Shown here piece after piece: positions 1 through 8,991 of a DNA stretch of 64,000 nucleotides. Source of the stretch: Aporhodopirellula sallentina SM41 (GTDB lineage Bacteria > Planctomycetota > Planctomycetia > Pirellulales > Pirellulaceae); contig NZ_ANOH01000274.1 in the NCBI RefSeq assembly GCF_000346505.1, forward strand, positions 1-64,000, in the 5' to 3' direction. A program made the position numbers and the translations under genes. The notes beneath the pieces were generated by a model, which was not told the DNA's origin, made no database searches, and saw nothing but the letters and a program-made list of their open reading frames with translations. Positions within the stretch are counted from its first letter, which is position 1. Each line of letters starts with the position of its first letter.

Positions 1-1092
1 GTCGCTCTGCACCTGGTTAATACCCGGCAATCGGTATTCGACCGGGTCTTCCACCGTCACGATGTTTCGGTCGTCATCGTTCAGGTGCTCGAGCGCGGCA
101 TACAACGTCGTACTCTTTCCGCTACCGGTCGGCCCCGTGACAACGAACATACCGTGCGGTTTGTCGAGGATGCCACGAATCGAATCGTAGTCCCGTGGAG
201 GCATCCCGATCCCTGCGAGATCAAATGTCTGTCCCCCTTCATCGAGCAACCGCAGCACGAGTTTCTGACCGTCGACGGTCGGAATCCCGCTGACACGAAA
301 GCCCACTCGTTTCCCGTTTTCATAAACCGTCAGGTGACCATCTTGGGGGCGTCGGTTTTCGGTGGTGTCCATATCGCCCATCACCTTGATGCGGCTGATG
401 ACGGGGTCTTCAATGTGGTTTGGGATCGTCATGGCGACCTGCAATTCACCGTCGACGCGATATCGCACTCGCATTTCCGGTTTGTACGGCTCGAGATGGA
501 TATCGCTCGCGCCCGCCGTCACGGCCCCCGAGAGAATCGCCTGCACGAGCTTCACCACCGGCGCGTCTTCTTGCCCAACGGCGGTAATCGCGAATTCGTC
601 TTCCTCGCTCGTTTCGCCGACCTCACGGAGTTCGGCAAACTTCATGTCGACAATTGTCTGACGGGCAAAAGCACGATCGTCATATACTCGGTTGAGCAGA
701 TTGGTAACGTCATCAGCTAACGCAACAACGGGCCGAATCTGATACCCGGTCATCAGCTCAGCTTCCGCAATCGTTTCGATGTCGTCCGGGGCAACCATCG
801 CCATCGTCAAAACGCGGTCGCCCACCTCGATCGCCGCCGATTCGCGAGCGCGTGCGAAATCCTCCGGCATCAAACGAGCAACCTGTGGGTTCACACTCGA
901 AAAATCGATGTCGACGTATTCGACCCCGAACTGCTCGGCGAGCGCACCGCCGAGTTGAGTGTTGCTGATCAGGGATTGCTTGACCAACCAATCACCGAGC
1001 ATCACGCCCCGCGGTTTTGACGAAAACGCAGCATCAATCTGCTCGGGGGTGAGCACCTTTTGATCGATGAGAATGTCGCCGAGACGTCGCAT
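1..1092 (-). CDS. GspE/PilB-type secretion ATPase (C-terminus beyond left edge)
   Basis: Assembly ATPase of a type II secretion or type IV pilus system; it would power pseudopilus or pilus assembly at the inner membrane. The 364 codons in view begin MRRLGDILIDQK. The first ~140 residues look like the MshEN/T2SSE N-domain (LGDILIDQ, MLGDWLVKQSLIS, EQFGVEYVDID). The catalytic core follows: SDIHLEPYK, the Walker A motif GPTGSGKSTTLYAAL near residue 320, and the acidic box VTVEDPVEYR near the window edge. The frame is still open at base 1, so the end of the ATPase domain is not visible. The ATG at 1092 is the natural family start. It lies 67 bp downstream of a co-directional receiver-like gene, probably in one transcript. 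Family certain; GspE versus PilB not separable here. Confidence 0.93.
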   Translation of the reverse strand, partial: MRRLGDILIDQKVLTPEQIDAAFSSKPRGVMLGDWLVKQSLISNTQLGGALAEQFGVEYVDIDFSSVNPQVARLMPEDFARARESAAIEVGDRVLTMAMVAPDDIETIAEAELMTGYQIRPVVALADDVTNLLNRVYDDRAFARQTIVDMKFAELREVGETSEEDEFAITAVGQEDAPVVKLVQAILSGAVTAGASDIHLEPYKPEMRVRYRVDGELQVAMTIPNHIEDPVISRIKVMGDMDTTENRRPQDGHLTVYENGKRVGFRVSGIPTVDGQKLVLRLLDEGGQTFDLAGIGMPPRDYDSIRGILDKPHGMFVVTGPTGSGKSTTLYAALEHLNDDDRNIVTVEDPVEYRLPGINQVQSD

Positions 1093-1159
1093 GGCAGTGG
1101 CTTTGTGAACAGGGAACGAGGGATTATTGGTCTTGGAAAAATCGTTTTAGAACCGGGAG

Positions 1160-1561
1160 TTAGGCACCAACCGGGGTTTCCGAACCGTTGAGGAGAACCT
1201 GAACTTTGGACTCCAGAACGGTCGGATCGAAAGGTGTCACCAAATAATCTTGTGCACCAGCTAGAAAAGCACGTCGAACCGTTTCCAAGCTCGGGTCGAG
1301 TGAAAACATCAACACAGGCAGAGTTTCCGGCTTCGTTTCCAATCGCAGTTCGGTGAGCCACTCAATGCCGTCACCTTCAGGTAATTTGGTGTCAACGATC
1401 ATCAAATCAAACTGCTTGCGGCGCAGAAGATCTTGCGCCTCCCCGCCCTCGGAAACCGTTTCGATCCCGTATCCGAGCAGCTCCAGACGGAACGCCGTCA
1501 GGTCAGCCAAAATCGTTTCGGGCTCGACGAGGAGCAGTTGCGGAATGGTGAAGTCAAGCAT
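1160..1561 (-). CDS. Degenerate CheY-like receiver protein
   Basis: Stand-alone receiver domain of 133 aa (start MLDFTIPQ). The phospho-acceptor aspartate appears kept as Asp57 in DLMIVDTKLPEG. The usual acidic pair after the first strand is replaced by E-P-E (LLLVEPETI). The conserved Thr/Ser strand reads LMFSLD, and the conserved Lys before PF is Thr (YLVTPFD). Magnesium binding and normal switching are therefore doubtful. An upstream in-frame start would add 20 residues outside the fold, so the ATG at 1561 is preferred. It is immediately upstream of the secretion ATPase on the same strand, which suggests a regulatory role in pilus or secretion function (inference). Confidence 0.85.
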   Translation of the reverse strand: MLDFTIPQLLLVEPETILADLTAFRLELLGYGIETVSEGGEAQDLLRRKQFDLMIVDTKLPEGDGIEWLTELRLETKPETLPVLMFSLDPSLETVRRAFLAGAQDYLVTPFDPTVLESKVQVLLNGSETPVGA

Positions 1562-1925
1562 GATCGGGATCGTTCGGAAACCATCGGGAGGACATCGTCG
1601 TGTGACGCGCACACCGACCAACGTCCAACTCGGGTATCGGATTCGGGCATGCGTTGAAGGCTAGGTCACCGATTGATGCCCGGACGCCAACGGTGTGGTC
1701 ACATTTCGTACATCTGTACGTCGTATACCCATCACACCGGAACAATCACTACGACCGGAAAAACCGAAACATGCTGGTATCTATCTGATTGCAAAGATGA
1801 CCACTGGGACTGTGTTTCTCGACCTACTCGAGCGTCGTTCCCCATGTTTCTTTCGGGGGGAGAAATGTTCGCAGGCACGAGACGATCTTCGCTGCCTACT
1901 CTCCAATGAACTCTCATCACTTTTC
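1562..1925. other. Divergent intergenic region
   Basis: Spacer between the leftward receiver/ATPase pair and the rightward diguanylate cyclase. The cyclase frame stays open upstream to 1695, giving up to 77 extra residues with no recognisable domain. I read this stretch as promoter and leader for both directions, but no clear sigma-70 box or hairpin was found. Confidence 0.4.
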
Positions 1926-3026
1926 ATGATTCGATCCACGGTTGATCCTTCTGCAAAGCCGAACTGGCTTTCGAAACTTTTCGGTTGGGCACTACCAAAG
2001 CGGTTTGTTGCTGTCCCTGTCGAATTGGGGGAAGTGCTGGATCGATTCCCCGAGGGTTTCTTCATCGTCGATGGCAGGTTCAACATTCTTTTCGCCAACG
2101 AGGCGATCTGTAACATCCTGGGAATCCCGCACGGTCACCTTGAGGGACAAAGCCTCGACTCGCTGAAATGGTGCAGCTCAATGCCACGGAATCGACCGTG
2201 GCACGAAGCACTGCGAACCGCTCGATCACAACGACACAATCCCGAGGGTGTCCCCATCGCGGTCGGTGACGAGCAATTGATGCTCTATGAACGCAGCGAC
2301 CAATCGCGACGTCTTCTCGCCATCACCGTTCGAGAAATCACCGGGCTGTCGATTCCTGATGTGATGGTCATCTCGGTCCGCGACGCAACGGTCGTCGAAA
2401 CCTATCGGGCCGAGATGGAAGACCTGCTCGCAAGGGTTCGTCGCAGCCGTGAGGAAGCTCATCAGTCCAATGAAGAACTCCGACAACTCGTCACTCAAGA
2501 CGCGTTGACGGGATGTTGCAATCGGCGTTCGCTCGACGAGCGAGGTGACATACTGTGGCAAAACAGCACGACTGATGCAGCGCCGCTGTCTTGCATGATG
2601 TTCGACATCGATCACTTCAAAAGTGTCAACGACGAATACGGGCATGCGACGGGCGATGAAGTTCTGCGGTGCGTGGGGACGTCATTGCGGCACACCTTCG
2701 AAAACGTCGGCGAGATCTACCGCTACGGCGGCGAAGAGTTCTGTGTCATGTTGCCCGCATATGATCTCAACGCGGCACGCAGCATCGCCGAGAAAGTTCG
2801 CAGCACCGTTTCCCACCTTTCCGTGCATTCCGCCACGACAAACGAAGTCATTCAGGTCACCGTCAGCATCGGTGTGGTGGATCGCGATTCCGGTGCAAAG
2901 AACATCGGCGAACTGATTCATCAAGCCGACAAGTGCTTGTACATGGCCAAACGCAACGGACGAAACTGCGTGGTCACCTACGGTCCCGAAGTCGCCTCGG
3001 CGAGGTTTCGCAGCAGCGACCGATAG
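1926..3026 (+). CDS. PAS-GGDEF diguanylate cyclase
   Basis: Makes cyclic di-GMP from two GTP. The N-terminal PAS-like sensor includes LDRFPEGFFIVDGRFNILF. A short coiled coil (EEAHQSNEELRQLVTQD) leads into a GGDEF domain with DALTGCCNRR, FDIDHFKSVND and the active-site signature RYGGEEF. The typical inhibitory RxxD site upstream of the signature is absent (ENVG at that position), so product inhibition through that site is unlikely. The ATG at 1926 (MIRSTVDPS) is chosen because the 77 residues available upstream have no domain character; starts at 1695 or 1797 are possible. No membrane segment is seen, so it is probably cytosolic. The neighbouring secretion/pilus ATPase fits c-di-GMP control of surface behaviour (inference). 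Confidence 0.9.
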   Translation: MIRSTVDPSAKPNWLSKLFGWALPKRFVAVPVELGEVLDRFPEGFFIVDGRFNILFANEAICNILGIPHGHLEGQSLDSLKWCSSMPRNRPWHEALRTARSQRHNPEGVPIAVGDEQLMLYERSDQSRRLLAITVREITGLSIPDVMVISVRDATVVETYRAEMEDLLARVRRSREEAHQSNEELRQLVTQDALTGCCNRRSLDERGDILWQNSTTDAAPLSCMMFDIDHFKSVNDEYGHATGDEVLRCVGTSLRHTFENVGEIYRYGGEEFCVMLPAYDLNAARSIAEKVRSTVSHLSVHSATTNEVIQVTVSIGVVDRDSGAKNIGELIHQADKCLYMAKRNGRNCVVTYGPEVASARFRSSDR

Positions 3027-3090
3027 CAAGGGCAGAAAGCCTCGGATGGAAGAACGATCCGGCGACGTCGACCTCGACGTCACGAGGAAA

Positions 3091-3747
3091 CTACGGTCGA
3101 ACCAACGCGATCATCTCGCCACCGAGAAACGTTGCCGTCTGCATGTCAGAACTGACAACCTCTCCGCCGGCGATACTCGCCGAGATCGTTCCCTCTTCAC
3201 TGCTGAATTGGTCAAAGGTGACGGCGACATGGGTTCCCGGTTTGCTCATCACAATCGGCCCGTTCGCGGTTGACTGAAGATAGACATCACACTCGATGCT
3301 CTTACCCGAAAGCGACTGCGCCGATTCCTGATCGGTCTTGCCTTGGATCAGGATCGCTGGATAACTCATCGATTGCTGATCAGGATCGTAACTCAGAATC
3401 TGCACCACGTTCGGGCGACCGTCACCGATCGAAATCACCTCGAGACTCGCCTGCCCCGTTTTCTCGATCGGCATACTTCCCCGCACCGTGATGTTACCTG
3501 TTTCAGGCAGAGTCTCTTCGATCGCGGTCACGGTTGATGAGACCGCCGAGTCTACCGACTGCTTAGTCGATGCAGCCAAATCTTCAGTCTTCGACTTGGC
3601 ATCATCGTAGGCTTTCTTTAATTCGTCTTTCGAACAACCGCCGCAAATCACCGGCATCATCAGGATTGTCAAAACAATCATCGAGACCGTGCGGTGGATC
3701 GAACGCGTGGTTCGCCCGGAACAAAATTGTGTGGATGCAGAAGTCAT
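3091..3747 (-). CDS. Putative lipoprotein of unknown function
   Basis: 218 aa, not recognised as a known family. The N-terminus has a basic stretch, a hydrophobic segment (MIVLTILMMPVI) and a lipobox-like CGGC|S, so it is probably a lipoprotein with Cys38 as the anchor. An amphipathic, charged region follows (KDELKKAYDDAKSKTEDLA), then a likely beta-rich domain of about 130 residues ending FLGGEMIALVRP. A start at 3681 would drop the basic n-region and is less likely. It is convergent with the diguanylate cyclase, and no operon partner is evident. Confidence 0.7.
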   Translation of the reverse strand: MTSASTQFCSGRTTRSIHRTVSMIVLTILMMPVICGGCSKDELKKAYDDAKSKTEDLAASTKQSVDSAVSSTVTAIEETLPETGNITVRGSMPIEKTGQASLEVISIGDGRPNVVQILSYDPDQQSMSYPAILIQGKTDQESAQSLSGKSIECDVYLQSTANGPIVMSKPGTHVAVTFDQFSSEEGTISASIAGGEVVSSDMQTATFLGGEMIALVRP

Positions 3748-3898
3748 AACAACACGTATTAAAAAGAACCGGTATCATCGCGAATGCCACCAAATGTACA
3801 GCGTTGATCTTGGTCGCTCTCAACAGCCGAGTCAACTCTTTCGCACCACCGTGCCGGCTGCCGCTTCCTGTTGTTCCCACCGTGTTTGAAGACGCCAC

Positions 3899-4966
3899 AT
3901 GCAATCCGCGATCCCCGCTCCGCTGCAGACCAAAAGCGGATGGCCCTGGGAAGGTACACCGAACCAACCCAACAGAAACAGCACATCCAACACACGCTCG
4001 CTATCGGATCCCGCAGAATTTCCTCCAATCACGGTCATTACCCCGAGCTACAACCAAGGCGATTTCCTGGAAGAGACCATCCGATCGGTGCTGATGCAGG
4101 GATACCCCAACCTGGAATACATCGTTGTCGACGGAGGCAGTACGGACAAAAGTTGCAGCATCCTGAATTACTACGCCTCTCACATCACCCACGTCATTTG
4201 TGAGAAAGACGACGGGCAATCTGACGCGATTTGCAAAGGATTGCGTCTGGCGACGGGTGAAATTTTCAACTGGATCAATTCCGATGATCGCTTGGAACCG
4301 GGGGCCCTTCACGAGATCGCGGCGAAGTTCCGACCGTCCGCCGACCTCTACGCGTTCGACGTTTGTGTTGAAGACGCGAACGGAAAACCGCCGACGGATT
4401 CGGCCGTTCGGATGGTCAATCGCAACCTTTCTGCCAAAGCGATGTTGCGATGCGACCGCTACTCGTTCAGTCAACCGGGACTATGGTTTCGAATGTCCGC
4501 ACTGAACTCCTGCGGCGGGATCGATCGCAATCTCAATTACGGTTTCGATTGGGATTTGATCGTACGTTATCTCGCCGATCATCCGAAGGTGACCTACTCG
4601 TCGTCACTCGGTGCGATGTTTCGTCTGCATGATCAATCCAAAACGGTTGTGGAAACCAGCAAAGACGTTGAATCGGAGAACAGGTTCAAACTCGAGAACC
4701 TCCGGATCCGCGACAAACTCGAACGTCAACTTTCGCGGAACCTCGCCCAAGCATCACGTTTGGGCAGAAAGCGAGAACCATGGAATCAACACATGATCGA
4801 GGTTCTCGACGATTTTGATACATCACCGATGAAGTCGGCATGGCACCTGATGGTAGAGGCGGCGAAAGACCCGAGGGCTCGCATCTCGCTACGAACACTC
4901 GGTTCGATCGCTCGCCTGTTATCGCGGTATGTGCGTCGCATGCCCAAGCCCAACACACCTGGTTGA
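3899..4966 (+). CDS. Family 2 glycosyltransferase
   Basis: GT-A fold transferase moving a sugar from a nucleotide donor to an unidentified acceptor, probably at the cytoplasmic face of the membrane. Visible motifs: ITVITPSYNQGDFLEETI at the start of the fold, VVDGGSTDKS (nucleotide binding), EKDDGQSDAICKGL and the metal-binding region WINSDDRLEPGAL. The catalytic domain spans roughly residues 42-270, and the tail to 355 is charged and without membrane segments. The first ~40 residues (MQSAIPAPLQ...) are low-complexity and the true start could be later. It stands alone, so substrate and pathway cannot be assigned. Confidence 0.9.
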   Translation: MQSAIPAPLQTKSGWPWEGTPNQPNRNSTSNTRSLSDPAEFPPITVITPSYNQGDFLEETIRSVLMQGYPNLEYIVVDGGSTDKSCSILNYYASHITHVICEKDDGQSDAICKGLRLATGEIFNWINSDDRLEPGALHEIAAKFRPSADLYAFDVCVEDANGKPPTDSAVRMVNRNLSAKAMLRCDRYSFSQPGLWFRMSALNSCGGIDRNLNYGFDWDLIVRYLADHPKVTYSSSLGAMFRLHDQSKTVVETSKDVESENRFKLENLRIRDKLERQLSRNLAQASRLGRKREPWNQHMIEVLDDFDTSPMKSAWHLMVEAAKDPRARISLRTLGSIARLLSRYVRRMPKPNTPG

Positions 4967-5045
4967 CCCTTTTCTTGCAACACAGGCGCCGCTTACAAAT
5001 TTCGCACCGAACCGCACGGTCGTCCTGGCCGGACGAACCGAGTGG

Positions 5046-5933
5046 TTAGCTCGCGGTGGAAGCGTCAGCATCGGTCGATTCGACGTTCAGTTGTTTCCAC
5101 GCATCCTGCAACGCATCGCTTGAATCTTCGACCGTCGTCGACGAGGTTGCCCCCTGGTCGCTCACCGACGCGTCAGGCTGAGCGGTAAGCGGCTGCGTCG
5201 TTTCGAGCTGCTGTGTTTGCTCGATCGTCTGCGTGGTCTCGTTCGTAGTGACGTTTTCGGATACTTGGGTTTCAGTGACTTCCGATGTTACCGACGAGGT
5301 CACTTCGAGAAATGGCAACGTCGCAACGCGGTACGCTTTGATGTTGTTGGCTTCATCGGTCTCGACGAACTCATCAAAACTATCAATGACGATGACGAGT
5401 CGTTGGAACCCGATGATTTGGCCGTTTCGGTTTCCCATAGAGAACGCTTCGATAGGAAGCGTCACTTCGACCTGCAGCGACTCTTTCGGATGGATTTTCT
5501 CGACGTTCACGGTGGTGCAAGGATCAAAGCACCGGATTCTACCGAGGGTACCCACGGCGGTTAGCGAGAAATTTTCCACGCATCGGGTGCTACAGTTAGA
5601 GATCACCACTGCGAACTTCGGGCCACACGCCGCGTCGGCCTGCGCGACTTGGTGGACGCTGACGATCGAGAGATCACCTGTTTCACATGCTGGAATAAAC
5701 ACAGGTCCGTAAGCGGACGGAGCGACGAAGTTTCCATCGGTCGATGTATCGCAGGATTGGTTCACTCCGTAACGATGGATCATGTCGATCACGTGCGAAC
5801 AATCGGGCGAGCCACTCAGCAACTCTCTATGAGAGAGATCTTGGCCGTTGCAAACGACCATGCCGATAGCGAGAGAAGCGATAAACAGAATCGTGACGTT
5901 GAGAAATTTGACAGTAGACGTTGATTGGCGCAT
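5046..5933 (-). CDS. Secreted protein with CARDB-like domain and Thr/Gln-rich tail
   Basis: 295 aa with a signal peptide (hydrophobic stretch FLNVTILFIASLAIGMVVC). The middle part has several cysteines (ACETGD, AACGPKF, NCSTRC, CFDPCTT), suggesting disulphides. It also has a beta-sandwich resembling CARDB-type adhesion modules: FAVVISNCS, a KESLQVEVTL strand and the typical end DSFDEFVETDEANN. The last ~80 residues are rich in T, E, Q and S (TTNETTQTIEQTQQ) and probably unstructured. The ATG at 5933 places the basic residue before the hydrophobic core; one 14 codons upstream is also open. Likely an envelope or extracellular protein; function unknown. Confidence 0.75.
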   Translation of the reverse strand: MRQSTSTVKFLNVTILFIASLAIGMVVCNGQDLSHRELLSGSPDCSHVIDMIHRYGVNQSCDTSTDGNFVAPSAYGPVFIPACETGDLSIVSVHQVAQADAACGPKFAVVISNCSTRCVENFSLTAVGTLGRIRCFDPCTTVNVEKIHPKESLQVEVTLPIEAFSMGNRNGQIIGFQRLVIVIDSFDEFVETDEANNIKAYRVATLPFLEVTSSVTSEVTETQVSENVTTNETTQTIEQTQQLETTQPLTAQPDASVSDQGATSSTTVEDSSDALQDAWKQLNVESTDADASTAS

Positions 5934-6001
5934 CGGACGGTACTCAGATTGGGTTGGTTCGAATGGTAAGATCATGGAGGCTTGCGAAGCGGTGAGGCTT
6001 T

Positions 6002-6043
6002 AAAAAAAGCCCGGACTCCCCGATCACTCGGTTGGTCCGGGCT
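6002..6043 (-). terminator. Rho-independent terminator for the Tyr-rich protein gene
   Basis: A perfect 9-bp inverted repeat, AGCCCGGAC (6008-6016) and GTCCGGGCT (6035-6043), with an 18-base loop. Read on the minus strand it is followed by seven T residues. It lies about 120 bp past the stop of the gene ending at 6167. Confidence 0.85.
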
Positions 6044-6166
6044 CTGTTGTGAATCAGGCGGAACAAATTTCCGTCCGCCCGAAATTCTCTCCACGGAATC
6101 GGGAGAGAGGTTCATCATCGGGCGAAGTAACGTTTGGTTATCTCACACCCAACGCGGCGGGCTGGC

Positions 6167-6598
6167 TTACCAGCATCCCCAGTAGCTGGTGTAGACAGGG
6201 GTGTAGTAGCTGTAGGTTACCGGCGTGTAGTAGTAGCTCGGTGTGTAGCGGTGGTACGAACGATAAGTTGGTGTGTAGTAGCTCGAGTACCGAACAGTCG
6301 AGTAACCGTAGTGACGGTATCCGTAACTGCGTCCGAATCGGCGATAGCACGCTGCAACCGCCTCTTCTCCGTCGGCAGCGTCTTCGCCGTCGCCGAGCAA
6401 TGCATCAACGTCGGCTTGGCCGAATTCGGTGTCGTCGATGTCGCTGCTGCCCTCGTTAGATTCGACTGCTGCCGAAGTATCGAGTTCCGCCGATGCGAGA
6501 CGTGACAACAAATCGTCGTCCGCCCGAGCAGTCAGGCTCATCATCAGTCCGGCGAGCAAAAACATTGGAACAACAGCGAGAAGGTTTCGTTTCGACAT
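6167..6598 (-). CDS. Exported tyrosine-rich repeat protein
   Basis: 143 aa. The start MSKRNLLAVVPMF gives a clean signal peptide ending near LTARA|DDD; a longer frame exists but puts extra residues before it. The central part is acidic (DIDDTEFGQADVDALLGDGEDAADGEE). The C-terminal ~55 residues are made almost entirely of Tyr, Ser, Thr, Pro and Arg, with repeated YTP and SYY units, and the protein ends in YWGCW. This composition suggests a structural or matrix role in the envelope, with tyrosines available for cross-linking (inference). No catalytic motif. A strong terminator follows, so it is probably a single-gene transcript. Confidence 0.75.
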   Translation of the reverse strand: MSKRNLLAVVPMFLLAGLMMSLTARADDDLLSRLASAELDTSAAVESNEGSSDIDDTEFGQADVDALLGDGEDAADGEEAVAACYRRFGRSYGYRHYGYSTVRYSSYYTPTYRSYHRYTPSYYYTPVTYSYYTPVYTSYWGCW

Positions 6599-6879
6599 GG
6601 TTCTTTCTCCGTGAAAGGAAAGTTGTGCGGCGGTCAGTGAGTTCGACAACGGGCGTTTGCCGCGATGGTGTTCGTTGTCGGGTGTCGTGTGACTAACTGG
6701 CCAAGCGGAGGTGTTTCCGGAGTGTTACCGAGAAACCTCAAAAGTTTTTCCGCCGTCTCAAAATTCCGTAACACATCCCGTTTCTCGTCGCTTTGAATGA
6801 CATCCACATCGCGCACGCGCCTCAATGCACGCGCATACCGATGCCCGCACCTGCCCAACGAACCTCAACGAGAACTCCG

Positions 6880-7536
6880 ATGAAAACTCGCACCAAGCTC
6901 CTGATCCTTGCACCGTTGTGCTCCGCTCTGTTGACGCCCACCGTTCGCTCCCACGCCGACGAGGGGCTGTTTTCGAAAGTCGCGATGGAATCGGTTTTCG
7001 ACGACTCAAAGGAAACCAACGACGACGAATCCACGACTCGCCTGAGCGAAGCCGAGCGAAAGCGTGCGGCACGGATTGCTGCTTTGTTCCAAGCAGACAC
7101 CCCGCCGCAGACCCCGCCCAAGTCAAAACCGCCGGCGGGCAACGTCGGCAGCTCGATCAACGAAGCGTCTGCCACGGCCGAGCCATCGGGAGGCTCCACA
7201 ATCAGTTCGAACGCTGACGCCGCCGCTCAAAATGTCCGCGGCACCAAAGACAAACCAACTAAATCTTCTTTCTCACTCGCCGGACAATGGGCCGCGACGA
7301 CCGCGGCGGGAGAAGTTTTTGCGATCGCTTTCACACCCGAGCAACGCTTCTTTCTCGTTCACATGAAGAGCGGAAAAACGTCGATCTCAAAGGGAAACTT
7401 CACCGTCACAGACGACCGGCTTAGTTTGGCCACGGAAAAAGCGCAGCCGCTCAAAGCCGAGATCCAGTGGAAAAGCGTGGGTCAAATGGTGATGAAGCTC
7501 GGAACCTCGAAACTGAATTTCCAGCGTAAAAAGTGA
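6880..7536 (+). CDS. Exported protein with C-terminal beta domain (paralogue of 61761-62705)
   Basis: 218 aa. It starts MKTRTKLLILAPLC with a signal peptide ending near SHA|DEG; an in-frame start 29 codons upstream is rejected because it precedes the signal sequence. Residues ~40-130 are low-complexity, charged and proline-rich. The last ~80 residues form a beta-rich domain: LAGQWAATT, AIAFTPEQRFFLVHM, GNFTVTDDRLSLATE. The same pattern and the same first six residues recur in the gene at 61761-62705, so the two are probably paralogues. The domain recalls small lipocalin-like ligand-binding folds (inference); function unknown. A trypsin-like protease gene follows about 100 bp downstream on the same strand. 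Confidence 0.75.
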   Translation: MKTRTKLLILAPLCSALLTPTVRSHADEGLFSKVAMESVFDDSKETNDDESTTRLSEAERKRAARIAALFQADTPPQTPPKSKPPAGNVGSSINEASATAEPSGGSTISSNADAAAQNVRGTKDKPTKSSFSLAGQWAATTAAGEVFAIAFTPEQRFFLVHMKSGKTSISKGNFTVTDDRLSLATEKAQPLKAEIQWKSVGQMVMKLGTSKLNFQRKK

Positions 7537-7638
7537 ATTTTTGCTGTAACGAAAGGAAACCGAGCCCGCTTGGAGACACAGCAAGTCGCTACCCCGCACC
7601 GTACTGAAGTCTCCCTTTCCATTGCCTCAGGTGAAAAC

Positions 7639-8883
7639 ATGTTTTCCAAAAAGAACCCAATTCGTGCGTTTCGCTATGGCATCCATCGCCTGTTCTCACG
7701 ATTGTTTCCCGCGATGGCCGTCACCGCAGCCTGTCTCCTGATCACGCCACCGAGCCTATTTGCGGAGGATTCCGCCGACACGTCGACGAACAATTACATG
7801 AAAGTTTTGCCGTCGACCACATGGATCATCACCGCAAACAGCGAAAACGAAACCAGCACCGGAACGGGCGTGTTTGTCGATGCCGAACGTCGCCTCGTGT
7901 TGACCAACGCGCATGTCGTTGGCGACAGCCGATCGGCGGTTGTGTTTTTCCCTGATATCAAGAACGGGCAACCTGCCGTCAAACGCAAAGGATACCTCGA
8001 CCAAGTTCTCAAGCTCGCCAAGCCGGGCAAGGTTGTCGCGGTCGATCGCAAACGTGACCTCGCGTTGATTGAACTCAGCGACGTTCCGAAACGAGCCAAG
8101 GCGATCACGTTGGCCGACCGATCAATTCTGCCGGGTGACAAAGTCGACTTGATCGGCAACCCTGGCGGCTCCGATGTGCTCTGGGTCTATACCAGCGGAA
8201 CGGTGCGTTCGGTTTACGAAAAGAAGTTCAGTTCGAATCATGGCAAACATGAATTCAAAGTCGTCGAGACCCAAACCCCAATCAAACCGGGTGACAGCGG
8301 TGGTCCGGTTGTGGACGCCGATGGCAAGTTGGTGGCGATCGCACAATCGTTCTCGCCAAACTTCAACTTGGTCAGTTTCTGTGTCGACATTACAGAGATC
8401 CGATCCTTCATGAACAGCTCGTGGAAGCCCGCTCCTTTGGCGACTGCAACACTACTCAAAGACGCCGACATCGAACATACCGTTCATTCGACAGGACATT
8501 ATCAAGTCGAGCGAAAACTGAAGTCAGGCAAGACACAAACCGTCTTCGTCGCCAAAGACACCGAGTACTTCGAACGTGCAGACATTCGCAAGGTGTGGTC
8601 GCTGGTCTCGGTTTCGAAAGACGAACCGACGAGTGAATTGATGATGCGACTGATGCGTCAAAGCTCCGCGACCAAAATCGGCGGTTGGGCGGTCGAAAAG
8701 AACGGCTCCGACGAATACCTGATCCTCTACGTGGCGAAACTCGACGCGACCGCATCAGACGAAGCTCTCTCGGGAACGATTGAATACGTCGCTCGAATCG
8801 CGGGTGCGATGAACGGCCAACTCAAACCGAAGGAAACTAAAACTTCATCGTCAGAAACTCTTGCGGCGTGGTTGTCGAAGTAA
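7639..8883 (+). CDS. Exported trypsin-like serine protease
   Basis: 414 aa, periplasmic or extracellular. The signal peptide (MAVTAACLLITPPSLFA|EDS) precedes an S1-type fold with an intact triad: His92 in LTNAHVVG, Asp140 in KRDLALIEL and Ser220 in KPGDSGGPVV. The glycine-rich oxyanion region is present (IGNPGG). The C-terminal ~150 residues are a separate beta/alpha region with no PDZ motif, unlike DegP/HtrA. The ATG at 7639 (MFSKKNPIR) has an AGGTGA sequence a few bases upstream and gives a proper signal peptide, so it is preferred over 7570. It may be co-transcribed with the exported protein just upstream. Substrate unknown. Confidence 0.88.
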   Translation: MFSKKNPIRAFRYGIHRLFSRLFPAMAVTAACLLITPPSLFAEDSADTSTNNYMKVLPSTTWIITANSENETSTGTGVFVDAERRLVLTNAHVVGDSRSAVVFFPDIKNGQPAVKRKGYLDQVLKLAKPGKVVAVDRKRDLALIELSDVPKRAKAITLADRSILPGDKVDLIGNPGGSDVLWVYTSGTVRSVYEKKFSSNHGKHEFKVVETQTPIKPGDSGGPVVDADGKLVAIAQSFSPNFNLVSFCVDITEIRSFMNSSWKPAPLATATLLKDADIEHTVHSTGHYQVERKLKSGKTQTVFVAKDTEYFERADIRKVWSLVSVSKDEPTSELMMRLMRQSSATKIGGWAVEKNGSDEYLILYVAKLDATASDEALSGTIEYVARIAGAMNGQLKPKETKTSSSETLAAWLSK

Positions 8884-8991
8884 CCATGCTTCGCACCGGA
8901 GTTTCCGGGCCCAAAACGTTCGCCGAGTTGTCAGTAGGGCCGCATCGGCTCGGTGAACGGGTAATCGTCCGAAGTGCTCCGAGCGAAACGT

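Noticed and set aside
85-720. 211-codon plus-strand frame
   Set aside because: Antisense to the Walker A region of the secretion ATPase.
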